Assembly (NCBI GenBank): GCA_963977495.1
Contig: CAXBOT010000006.1
Coordinates: 1 to 64,000, forward strand
Length of the DNA stretch: 64,000 nucleotides
Source of the DNA: UBA1672 sp963977495
Lineage (GTDB): Bacteria > Pseudomonadota > Alphaproteobacteria > Micavibrionales > Micavibrionaceae
Direction: 5' to 3'
Shown here: positions 17,501 to 25,841 of the stretch, in pieces
Numbering within the stretch: the first letter of the stretch is position 1
Layout: every line of letters starts with the position of its first letter
Position numbers and translations under genes: made by a program
The notes under the pieces: model-generated
Told to the model about the DNA's origin: nothing
Database searches by the model: none
The model's input: only the letters and a program-made list of their open reading frames with translations

Positions 17501-20500
17501 AGCTTGCCTGATAAATTTCATCCTTATATAAGATGGCGCCATTGGGAAGGGTTTGGCTTTCGGCGCGGCGCGTTAGGCATTTCTCGCCAAACGGTCCATT
17601 CCATCCGCCGTTCCATCCGTTATAGGCATAATTGGCGGTTTTTATTTGATCGGTTGCGGGATCAAGATGGAATTGGTTGGTTGAGTCACCAAAACATTTA
17701 TCAACTCTTACAGGGTCCCAATAATATGTGTGATGCACACGGATACAGTCGCCAATTTTGTCATTGCCACGGTTGGTTTCATCAAACAGCACAACCGCGC
17801 CACTCTCGAAGCATTGTTTAAAAACGTCATTCCAGTGGTGCATATTGTGTTTACAACGTGGTGGATTGACGCGATACCATATAGGCGCTTTTTTCTTTTT
17901 CTTTAATAGACCACCGACGGCGCCAATGGCATCACCCACAGCGCCGCCTACAGCGCCCAAACCAGCACCGATAGAGTCGCTCATCCATCCCGTTACTGCA
18001 TTATTGGCAATTTGTCCCATTGCAAAATCTTTTAACTCATTGGCTTTGTCAAAGGTCGTACCAATAACCATGCCCGCGCCGGGGCCAAGGACGGGTACCT
18101 GTTCAACGCCCAGTTTAACGAGATTTATGCCTGCGCCTGCCAAGGCTTCTCCTGTCTTGAGGGGCGTTTTACCAACGTTTTTTGCAGCGTCAAACGCGGC
18201 GTTGGGGTCGGTTAAAACGTCTGTTCCTGCCTCGATGGCGGCTTCTGCACTGCCAACGGGGTCGGTAACAATCGCTTTGCCTGTTTCATACGTGCCGCTT
18301 GCGATTTTGCCCAAGGCTTTGCCTAAATCTACGATACACGCCAAAGGGTCTGTACTTGGGCGAACTGATGCCACGAGAGCGGTGGGCAATGATTGCGGAT
18401 CGGCCAAATTCAACGTTCCGGCAAAATCTATCGGCACATCAAACCCTAAATCCTCAACATCAAAACAAGAGCCGGGGCTATCGAATGTTAGTGACGTTCC
18501 GTTTAAATTCATGCTCGCTTCACGATGAATTCGTCCACCTATATTGATGTCGGAAGAGATGCTTGCTTTCGGTTCAGCCAGAGAGCCGCGCGACACGTCA
18601 AACGTGCCATCGATCTTGGCGGGTAAAATGCTAGGGATAAGGTCAATGGGCAGATCAAGGCTGCCTGCAAAGCGCAGATATTGTGGGCCACCTAGAAACG
18701 GCATGTTTCCGTCAACGCTGATCGTGTTACTGGCGAATGGCGCGGGCGGGGTAACGCTGCCATGTACGGCATACCCATCTTTAAGGTTAACTTTGTATTC
18801 GCCGCTGGCCAAATTCGCCTTTAATGCGCCGATATCAATCATGAAATCACCTTTGGCCGCCAGACCAAACCCAAGGGGCGGTCTTTCTACCTCAGGGTTA
18901 GAGGGCGGTGTGCTGCCCGGTGTGCCGAAATAAATATAGGGGTTTTTGACACCAATCATCGATAGGGGGGATTTTTCAACCAATGAAAACGCGCCGTCTG
19001 ATGATTTTTCAACTAAGTTTGTAAAGCTATTGATTACAGTCGGGGCGTTCTTCTTAATTTCAACGAGGATCGGATCATTTGCGGTTGGTGCCTTTTCCAA
19101 GCCTTTAAGCAACGCATCTTTAATTTTCGACCCGCTTCTAAACACCAAATCAAAAATGCTTTTTTGCAAACGTGCCATTGTGACGGGGGTTAAGATAAGT
19201 TCGGCGGTATCTTTGGTTTTGCTAAATTGAACGGCAAGGTCTGTTGGCACTGCGCCTGCCCATGTCGTATCCAGATCAAGGATAAAGGCTTTCTTTTGAC
19301 CGCCATCTTGAAATTCCGCGCGGTCGGTATGAATGCCAAGGGTGGTGCCTTTTTCTTCCTGACCAAAGCTTATTGTCGTATCTTTGAGGCTATAACCCTC
19401 AAGACCTAACGGGTCATTCCAAACACCGTTGATGCTTGCGCTGCCGCCGACCTCAATGCCAGAGCCACCCGCGCTGTATTTAACTTCGAATGTCCCGTCC
19501 AATGGTTGCACCACGCTTGGATCATCCAAACGACGCGCTTTAATTTTGGCATCAGAGCCCAGACCAACCTCTAAGGTGTTGTTGTCGCCTTTTTTGTGAC
19601 GGACAAATAATTTGATATTGGCGTCTTTGAATTCAACAAACTCTTTAACAAAATCAGGCAGGGTTGGGGTTACGTTCTTTAAAATAGTATAGAATCCAAG
19701 CGATGGCGCGCCGCCAAACAGGCCGCCAACACTACCCGCTAAAAACACCTCATCTTTAATACCAAAGGGTGTTTTCATCAAATCACTTGCAGGGCTTGGG
19801 ATTTGTGAAACATTCATCTTCGTCAGGAACGTCAAACCATCTTCGACAAGCAAGCTATAGGCCAGATCATCATCAACCATATCCCCAAGAACATCGTCAT
19901 AAATAGCATCCGGAATGCGGCCTGCATCAAAGCTTGGTACGGCTTTAGAGCTAATGATTAAAACACCTTCGGGAATCGTTAGTGCGTCGAGCGGCGCAGG
20001 GATGTTTTCAACGAGGTCTGCGATGTTTAGCGCTTTGTCTTGGCGTAGGAAGAGGGCGGCATTCCCGCCATCATCGGTGATGATGGCGCCGCGCCCGTCA
20101 AACGCCAGTTTATTGAGGTTAAAGGCCATATCGGCTGCGACGGCGTTTTTGCTCAGTAATAATGTTTTTATTTTTGCATTGGCAATGTTTTCTGCGCCTG
20201 CGGGAAGGGTTAGAAATTCGGCTATATTGAACCCATCGCCTGTGCTTTCAAAACTGACAACGGCATTTTCAATGGCGCCGTTACTGGCCGCAAGCGAGAC
20301 ACTCACCGTGCCGGACTGCTTTCGAAAAATACCTGTACCAAAATAGCCAAGCTCTTCGCTTGTTTTATTGCCGTCTTGCGTGAAGGTTCCGGCAACCCCA
20401 AGGTTTGTCATTTGGAGGTCAGGAATCTTAAGTGGGTTATTCCAAGTTTGGTCAGAGGAGAGTTTAACCGCGAGTTCCGTATTCGCATCGCTGCGTTGCG

Positions 20501-23306
20501 TATATTTAATGATACCTTTCATATCCAGTGGATCTGTTTTATCTGGCACACTAACCTTGGCGTCTGTTTCAATCTCAATGACGTCGCCATCAAGGTTGGA
20601 TAGGGTGAGCTCTGCGTTTTCAAACACAACTGTCGTTTCAGGGATTTTATGTATTTTTATGCCATCAAGCGCGGCCGTAATCGTGCCTGTTAAATCCCCT
20701 GTGGGATTGGCTTCCAATGCCCCCTTCATGGTGATGCCGCCATCAATTGTGACAAGATCTGTAAAGCGGTTCAGGCTGCTGCCTAATAGATTTTGTGGCT
20801 GAGTTTTCCCGACAATGGTTAACCCCTTTGCAACGATCAGGTTATTATCTTTGTCCAAGAGACCATCAAAGAGGAGCTGTAAGTCCTCTGGCATTGCAGA
20901 GATGGTCATGTCAGATGTTGCTTTATTACCCCACCCAATAATGGCAGGTGCAAAGTTAACATCACGTATGATGGGGGGGAGTTTATTTGTCAAAAGATTT
21001 GGCGTTACTGTATTAAAGCGCACAAAAAGATTAAATTCGCTTGGCGCACTCTCTTTATTGTCAATTGCGAAAAACGCATCGCCTTTCAATTTTTCACTCG
21101 GCCATTCCAGTGTGCCTGTCATTTGCGTAGGGCTGAGGCTGATATCACCAAGGACAAATTCATCGATTTTCGGCATGTCTTTAAGGCCGGGTAAATCATT
21201 AATGGCGATTGGACCTTTTGATTCAAATGACCAATCTTCGGTATTGAGCGTTTGCTCTGTATCGTTAATCGAAAATTTGATTGAGCCTGATAAATCAAAC
21301 TCTGCGCGATCAAGCTGGCTGTTCATCCATACCGTGCTATTCAGTGTTCTTTGTAGCTTTCCGTCTTGTTCGCTTTGCTCAAACGTTCCTGTAAAGGCAT
21401 ATTGACGAATATTGAGAAACGGTAAGCCGAACGGATGTTTCCATCCAATATTGGTGTTGATTTTTTGTGTCTTTACGCCGCTATCTGTGACACGTGCAAG
21501 TGCGGCAAAGGAAATATCTTTGACATCCGCTGCATCAAAGGCCGTAGCACCAGAAATTGCGATGATGCCCTGTGATTCAGTATTCAAGCCATTACAGACG
21601 GCATTCATGTCTGTTTGCACAGACACCTTCCCGGCCATAGATAGCGCGTTTAAGCCAATTTCTTGGCCTGCGTCGGCCTTTTTAAGGTTTATCGTCATGC
21701 CAGAGACAATCGCTGGCTCTAATTGTCCATCAATTTCCTTGAGCGAGAATGTGGTTTGTTCAAAATTAACAACACCCTTGGCAAACGCAGGTGCGTATTG
21801 CGGAATAGGGAAGTTGATATCAAGTCCACTTAAACCAGCCTTTGCGGTTGCCTCACAAAGCTCTTTTTTACGCGTGGCACTGTCTTTTTTGGAGAGCAGG
21901 GACGACGCATCCCATTCGCTGAAGGACACATTTTTGAGCTGACTAAGTTTGAAATGCCCCTTAACCACATAGCCCGTTTTGGGTATGCCATAAGCCGCCA
22001 TAACCGCGCCTGCATTATTATCGGCGGGTGCATAGGTGCCAATCACGCTTACACCGGGGTGAATCGTTAAGGGGAATAAACCCTCTTGATCGCCTTTGCC
22101 CAATATGGATGATAAAGGTTTTGGCATTGAAGCAAAATCATCATAGGTGATTGCCGCTGCATCTTCGTCTTGCATGAAAAAGATGGCGTTGGCCAAACCA
22201 AAACTGCCCAAATTGCTCTCACGGATTTTCGAAACATACGTGCCAAGGTCAACAGATGCGTGTTCAAGCGCAGCAATCACCAGTGTTTCTTTCGGGTTTG
22301 GCTGGAACAGGGTTGCGCGCACGGGCGCACCGTCGAATTCTGCCGTTCCAGTGATGGTGTTTTCGGTGATTTCGACTTGTTTCAATAACACTTTTGATGC
22401 GCCGGGGACGGCTGTGCCGATAATGTCTGCGAGCGTCAAAGTATTTTGGGCGATGACACTTGTATCATTTGGAAATTCTGCCAGTTCACCTGCTTCAAGC
22501 TCTATTTCTGATTGGGTGGATTTTACGGCGGCGGCGTTGCCTGCCATCACCCAGTTTAAGGAATTGACGCCAAAGGCCTTGCCGTCTGGTGTAACACTAA
22601 CCGCGCTCAGGCGTCCTGGCACCGCGCTCCAATCACCGGTATTGGGGTTGCGTTGATAAACGCGGCCACCACCCAGTGATTCCTCAATGTCGCGTCCGAC
22701 AATAAAGATTGAGCCATCGCCGCCAACACCAATATCGCTTGCCTTTGGCGCCTTATCATCGCCAATCCATTTTCCGTCGGCATACACAAACACCGCGCCA
22801 TCTGCATCAACGCCCCATGGTCGTCCTTGTGGGTCAACATCGACGCGGATCAATGATCCGTTCACAGCGTTCCAGTCAATATCGCCAGAAGCATTGAAAT
22901 CACCGAATAAGGTCACGCGACCAGCTGTTTTGTTTTGCGCCCCTGCCAACCATATTTTTCCGCCACCAATACCAACATCTTTGGCGCGAATACTGGTGCT
23001 GCGCCAATGGCCTTGATTATTCGAAATATAAACAGTGCCGCTATTTGTTATGGCTGCAACACCGTCTTTTCCTGCATCAATATGTTTTAGATCACTACGG
23101 CTGCCTTTGGCATCCCATTGGGTGGTTTGTGCGTTCCATTTATAGGCGCGCCCATCTTGGCCGACAAACCATTGCTGTCCATCATGGCTAACGGATATGT
23201 CTTGCCCTTTTACGCTTTTTTGCATCCAATCCGGCGCAGCATTGGCAATCGTCATAAGGCTGATTGCAGAAAGGCTGATACCGGCGAGAATGGTAAGTTT
23301 GCGCAT
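14514..23306 (-). CDS. Giant exported tectonin / ricin-lectin repeat protein (2930 residues)
   Basis: The ATG at 23306 gives a signal peptide (MRKLTILAGISLSAISLMTIANAA); a start 66 bp upstream would overlap the previous gene. Residues ~25-290 carry tectonin/TECPR-type beta-propeller blades (KGQDISVSHDGQQWFVGQDG; GGDGSIFIVG). Residues ~300-1700 are a long repetitive beta-rich region with recurring patterns such as FDVSRGSLAEPKASIS, resembling AsmA-like or stalk repeats. A Gly/Ala hydrophobic patch (GAGLGAVGGAVGDAIGAVGG) ends in KKKKK. Residues ~1800-2750 contain several ricin-type beta-trefoil lectin units with paired Cys and QxW-like motifs (CLTRRA; CLYDAGNN; GQCIAIDGG). It ends the operon secretin - tectonin protein - this gene, 7 bp after the preceding stop. 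A cell-surface or secreted glycan-binding adhesin is inferred. A 72-bp piece of it is duplicated at 53.9 kb. Confidence 0.75.
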   Translation of the reverse strand: MRKLTILAGISLSAISLMTIANAAPDWMQKSVKGQDISVSHDGQQWFVGQDGRAYKWNAQTTQWDAKGSRSDLKHIDAGKDGVAAITNSGTVYISNNQGHWRSTSIRAKDVGIGGGKIWLAGAQNKTAGRVTLFGDFNASGDIDWNAVNGSLIRVDVDPQGRPWGVDADGAVFVYADGKWIGDDKAPKASDIGVGGDGSIFIVGRDIEESLGGGRVYQRNPNTGDWSAVPGRLSAVSVTPDGKAFGVNSLNWVMAGNAAAVKSTQSEIELEAGELAEFPNDTSVIAQNTLTLADIIGTAVPGASKVLLKQVEITENTITGTAEFDGAPVRATLFQPNPKETLVIAALEHASVDLGTYVSKIRESNLGSFGLANAIFFMQDEDAAAITYDDFASMPKPLSSILGKGDQEGLFPLTIHPGVSVIGTYAPADNNAGAVMAAYGIPKTGYVVKGHFKLSQLKNVSFSEWDASSLLSKKDSATRKKELCEATAKAGLSGLDINFPIPQYAPAFAKGVVNFEQTTFSLKEIDGQLEPAIVSGMTINLKKADAGQEIGLNALSMAGKVSVQTDMNAVCNGLNTESQGIIAISGATAFDAADVKDISFAALARVTDSGVKTQKINTNIGWKHPFGLPFLNIRQYAFTGTFEQSEQDGKLQRTLNSTVWMNSQLDRAEFDLSGSIKFSINDTEQTLNTEDWSFESKGPIAINDLPGLKDMPKIDEFVLGDISLSPTQMTGTLEWPSEKLKGDAFFAIDNKESAPSEFNLFVRFNTVTPNLLTNKLPPIIRDVNFAPAIIGWGNKATSDMTISAMPEDLQLLFDGLLDKDNNLIVAKGLTIVGKTQPQNLLGSSLNRFTDLVTIDGGITMKGALEANPTGDLTGTITAALDGIKIHKIPETTVVFENAELTLSNLDGDVIEIETDAKVSVPDKTDPLDMKGIIKYTQRSDANTELAVKLSSDQTWNNPLKIPDLQMTNLGVAGTFTQDGNKTSEELGYFGTGIFRKQSGTVSVSLAASNGAIENAVVSFESTGDGFNIAEFLTLPAGAENIANAKIKTLLLSKNAVAADMAFNLNKLAFDGRGAIITDDGGNAALFLRQDKALNIADLVENIPAPLDALTIPEGVLIISSKAVPSFDAGRIPDAIYDDVLGDMVDDDLAYSLLVEDGLTFLTKMNVSQIPSPASDLMKTPFGIKDEVFLAGSVGGLFGGAPSLGFYTILKNVTPTLPDFVKEFVEFKDANIKLFVRHKKGDNNTLEVGLGSDAKIKARRLDDPSVVQPLDGTFEVKYSAGGSGIEVGGSASINGVWNDPLGLEGYSLKDTTISFGQEEKGTTLGIHTDRAEFQDGGQKKAFILDLDTTWAGAVPTDLAVQFSKTKDTAELILTPVTMARLQKSIFDLVFRSGSKIKDALLKGLEKAPTANDPILVEIKKNAPTVINSFTNLVEKSSDGAFSLVEKSPLSMIGVKNPYIYFGTPGSTPPSNPEVERPPLGFGLAAKGDFMIDIGALKANLASGEYKVNLKDGYAVHGSVTPPAPFASNTISVDGNMPFLGGPQYLRFAGSLDLPIDLIPSILPAKIDGTFDVSRGSLAEPKASISSDINIGGRIHREASMNLNGTSLTFDSPGSCFDVEDLGFDVPIDFAGTLNLADPQSLPTALVASVRPSTDPLACIVDLGKALGKIASGTYETGKAIVTDPVGSAEAAIEAGTDVLTDPNAAFDAAKNVGKTPLKTGEALAGAGINLVKLGVEQVPVLGPGAGMVIGTTFDKANELKDFAMGQIANNAVTGWMSDSIGAGLGAVGGAVGDAIGAVGGLLKKKKKAPIWYRVNPPRCKHNMHHWNDVFKQCFESGAVVLFDETNRGNDKIGDCIRVHHTYYWDPVRVDKCFGDSTNQFHLDPATDQIKTANYAYNGWNGGWNGPFGEKCLTRRAESQTLPNGAILYKDEIYQASCHIGGDNAKWTYTADMKLKNGEECITRDATNKLMMGDCASANQWLGTSVVPNWNEVEKVPTRGKIASAALNHCLYWARPSGPWTLVDCAQQDESEEDKFLGRTLTYLRVLDGQHTIEMMGSRFWDGQMIYGCMGAKNGDDTKSNINHCTPDRYYDDNKWTVFAVAPNGGLDTSNNIPLNDILQSHDYVFRNVHNNKCLYVDVAKANETIAANRDPLPEWMSDCTDWRGNVKNGAKFRGYAADAVGQQALLDAAAKQQKEWAASRDKIRENLTTWQRYRIRAENARIDNVLKMSSTINGGLKATRLRRTSPGQCHHNEFWNQNLKRCTKGNRMLLMYNGSAGNPKGCLRNSTDYYGAKIMSNCDLTGDHEAVLNEIGFFFDEEGHIIKKNAEYQLNVQPIKDADGNIMTGENGQTLYRDAGDIEIEKNDSCLTMDTSVNRLNGLMPLAFITCNERSETWRYTPTGELVSSNGMCVRESLQEQRKSNISHSEAIRRTKEYTDVYNTKIRALKAQRAAKGDGWYIPLAQAAVYEYRAAEKQLKDDMRNDYTIIEIPYFVLDDCKKDPMQTGKRRWLPSIGYDFSKEQLLPKTATLTTAANDNLCITGDMQINGSLTLETCASGNKNQYFAFGGVDRTRFMISPRNSKTCLYDAGNNTISHRPCTTSAAELFMKIDTENGTLNIQNALSGQCIAIDGGVAAAGVDIIQTECSSASAFKFNTVESIEGITFAGVADLQPNETRTATAQAIWDKQQEREKYLYMGTYLRHGNVMLQKGDNDVAIMMPQSQNVELSKQPSHISVKTNTAVYIPPITVPKTSIMMLPGFADGSDHVTFVHAKPVEFNDGKPARDNVADPYAGNFADWFIWVHYQKALHVTPDGLKFDYLDETTEFQNSATFKMVPARSGDTGKYSFESIAQPGQYLQNVNGQLTLGTNAAAASFTVESTAQWFMTTNLSKRMAIEDPRHDASIEAQLRDLSFKAKAENWKFPDTPQSVLNKNY

Positions 23307-23313
23307 ATATATA

Positions 23314-25827
23314 TTATCTTCCAAATGATATGGTTTGAGAGGCTGGAAAATTACCAACAATCGGATTGCCACGTGAATCCACTGCCACGCGCGTCACGCC
23401 GCGTTTATTGGTGGCTGTAAAGCTTTTGGTAATTAAATCCCACTTGCGCAGTTGTCCTTGCATATTGACGATAAAGACTGTGCCATCTTGACCGACACCA
23501 ACGTCTTGGGCTTTGTCGATTTGATTAACAGACCGCAGGGTAAAGTTATTGGTGGTTGGAATATATTCATAGACATTGTTGGTCGTGCTTACCACCCAAA
23601 TGTCATCCTTATTCACGCCAATACCAACCCGTAGAAACGAAATATCGGTAAAACCATCAACGTCATTTGCGGTTTCGGGTTGAAATAGTTCCAACGTATT
23701 TCCGGGGGCGATGTTTGCAATTGTTCCATCCGCAGCAAAGTCGATATCCGGTAGTTCAGTCAGAGGGAGAGGTAAACTAAATGTAGCTCCGTCAAAGTTT
23801 TGCGTATCCATTGCGGATGGATTGTTAAAAACGCTGCTGACATAAGTGGTAAGGATGGATTGATTTCCGCAATTTTTATTCCACTCAGTGACCAAAGATG
23901 GGATGGCAGGATTTGGCGAAGTAGGGGGTGTATTGCCATTCACGTCCCCTATTATCAGGTTATCAACGGCAATGACCGTATATAGATTGATACGTTTTAG
24001 GTAATCGAGATGATGGAATGCCTTTGTTACGGGATCATAGACCCAGTTCAGACCTGTGCCGTTTACACACGGATCTTTAAACCCAGTTACCATTACAATG
24101 TCATTGGCACCGGCGGTTATATCACGTAGACCTGTGCCCAGACTTGGAAAACCAGGCGCAGAAGTGGGAACAGTAACATTGTTAAAGGAAACGGATTTTA
24201 CAATTTGAATGCCCGTGTTGGTCGATACATTTGGTTCTTCGGTTGTGATATTTTCTGTGGCGGTGGTTTTTTGCGCTAAAGGCCTGTCGCGACTTTCATC
24301 ACGCGGGAAATACCCTGCTTGTAAAATCTGACCGCGATTATCAATGATCCATGGACGGTCACGGGGGCCAACGGCAACATGCGCTGTATTCCCTTGGCGC
24401 GTTGCGATGATATCAAAGTCACCCGTATCTTTATTAAAACGGCGAAGTGTCGCATTTGTATCAATAATAAAGACGCTGTCTGCAGGCCCAATAGAGATAT
24501 CCGTGGCATTGATAGATTGACGCGCGCATTGCATATTAACGGTGCATTTAAATAAGCGTTTCGAGCTGTCAATTACCCAGAAAGAGCCATCATTTTGCGC
24601 AGCAATTTGTTGTCCACGCTGTTTCAAAAGCTCATATGATGTTCGTGCCTCGTTAAGGCGTGCACTTTGTTCGTCGCTGTTAATGACAAGAACGCGATCA
24701 TCTTTGGTCAAGGTCAAATCAATAAGCGATAGCGCAAGATTAGATTGCCGCCATGCCTCGCCATCATGTTCAACTAAATTATCGTTTGTGCCAATCGCAA
24801 GTGGCAGGCCGCTATCTTGAACAACAAGGCGATTAACTTGGCCGGGGAATGTTAAAAAGCGTTCTTCCGAATTTGACCAACGGCGGATGTGCCCCTCTGA
24901 TGTGAGGGCAAAAACGCTGCCGTCTTGACCGATGGATAAATCAGCAAGTCTTGTTGTGTCGGGAACAGCTTCAAAAATGAGGTCTGATGTGTCGACCACA
25001 GCTGCGGGATCTGTGCTGCCATCGCCGCGCTCACCAATCTCTATGTTTTCGTCCGTATTGCGTTGTTGGGTTGTAATGCCTTGTGCGAAAATTTTACCGT
25101 CACCATCAACGCGCCAGATTTCATTGCTTCCTAAGGAAACTGTTTTGGCTTGGGTTACACCGCCAAATACCTGCCAGTTCGCGGTGTTGTCCTGCCATTC
25201 ATACAGTTTGCCGTCTTTACCTACGATGACGACGCGGCCTTGCTCACTAATGGTTATGTCTTGCGCCAAACCCGTAACGCCAATCCATGCATCATCAAGG
25301 CGGCGCGCGATTGATCCGTCATCGGCTATGCGCCATAAAATATTGGTCGGGCCGACGGCCAGACGTGTGGCTTGACCGTTTATCGCCGCCCATTGACGTG
25401 TCGACGGGTTATAGCTGGCGATACTTCCTGTGTTGGTGACTACAAAAACGATGCCATTATTCGAAACGACAAGATCACGCGCCCCTGCGCCGACAGCTTC
25501 CCACTGGGTTCCTGTGTATCGGCGTACCGATCCCGTTTGGTCAATGGCCCAAAAGGTTCCATTTGCGGCGGCGTCAATACGCGCCATAGATTTCCCAATC
25601 CGGCGCCAGCTATCCTCGGTGTAATTATATTGAAAGACTTGACCTGAATTATTTATGGCCGCGACGGCACCCTTGCCACCAACATCAATGTCGATGGCTT
25701 TGCCTTTGATTAGTTCCCAGACAGTGTCACTGTTTTGAGCATTAACATTGGCGGCAAAGCCTAAAACCAATGCTATAACAACAGCATAGGAAACAGCGAA
25801 CCGCTTTAAGGCTCTCTTCTTCATCAT
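23314..25827 (-). CDS. Exported tectonin-repeat beta-propeller protein
   Basis: 837 residues with a signal peptide (MMKKRALKRFAVSYAVVIALVLGFAANVNAQ shown in part). Repeats of ~40 residues run through the protein, with the tectonin signature of a hydrophobic strand, Gly-x-(V/I)-(F/Y)-x-(V/I) and a following W (WELIKGKAIDIDVGG; GTFWAIDQTGSV; GIVFVVTNTGS; GRVVIVGKDGKLYEW). About a dozen such repeats could form two propellers, separated by a non-repeat segment (~510-680) with few Cys. Tectonin domains bind sugars, LPS or peptidoglycan in other organisms. The gene lies 14 bp after the secretin gene and 7 bp before the giant lectin gene. The same repeat type at the N-terminus of the giant protein suggests these two interact or bind the same ligand. 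Confidence 0.75.
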   Translation of the reverse strand: MMKKRALKRFAVSYAVVIALVLGFAANVNAQNSDTVWELIKGKAIDIDVGGKGAVAAINNSGQVFQYNYTEDSWRRIGKSMARIDAAANGTFWAIDQTGSVRRYTGTQWEAVGAGARDLVVSNNGIVFVVTNTGSIASYNPSTRQWAAINGQATRLAVGPTNILWRIADDGSIARRLDDAWIGVTGLAQDITISEQGRVVIVGKDGKLYEWQDNTANWQVFGGVTQAKTVSLGSNEIWRVDGDGKIFAQGITTQQRNTDENIEIGERGDGSTDPAAVVDTSDLIFEAVPDTTRLADLSIGQDGSVFALTSEGHIRRWSNSEERFLTFPGQVNRLVVQDSGLPLAIGTNDNLVEHDGEAWRQSNLALSLIDLTLTKDDRVLVINSDEQSARLNEARTSYELLKQRGQQIAAQNDGSFWVIDSSKRLFKCTVNMQCARQSINATDISIGPADSVFIIDTNATLRRFNKDTGDFDIIATRQGNTAHVAVGPRDRPWIIDNRGQILQAGYFPRDESRDRPLAQKTTATENITTEEPNVSTNTGIQIVKSVSFNNVTVPTSAPGFPSLGTGLRDITAGANDIVMVTGFKDPCVNGTGLNWVYDPVTKAFHHLDYLKRINLYTVIAVDNLIIGDVNGNTPPTSPNPAIPSLVTEWNKNCGNQSILTTYVSSVFNNPSAMDTQNFDGATFSLPLPLTELPDIDFAADGTIANIAPGNTLELFQPETANDVDGFTDISFLRVGIGVNKDDIWVVSTTNNVYEYIPTTNNFTLRSVNQIDKAQDVGVGQDGTVFIVNMQGQLRKWDLITKSFTATNKRGVTRVAVDSRGNPIVGNFPASQTISFGR

Positions 25828-25841
25828 GTTTATATCCAGTC

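Noticed and set aside
14545..23016. Many plus-strand open frames of 60-260 codons inside the giant lectin gene
   Set aside because: All lie antisense to one continuous 2930-codon frame, have no RBS pattern or recognisable domain, and arise from the codon bias of the real gene.
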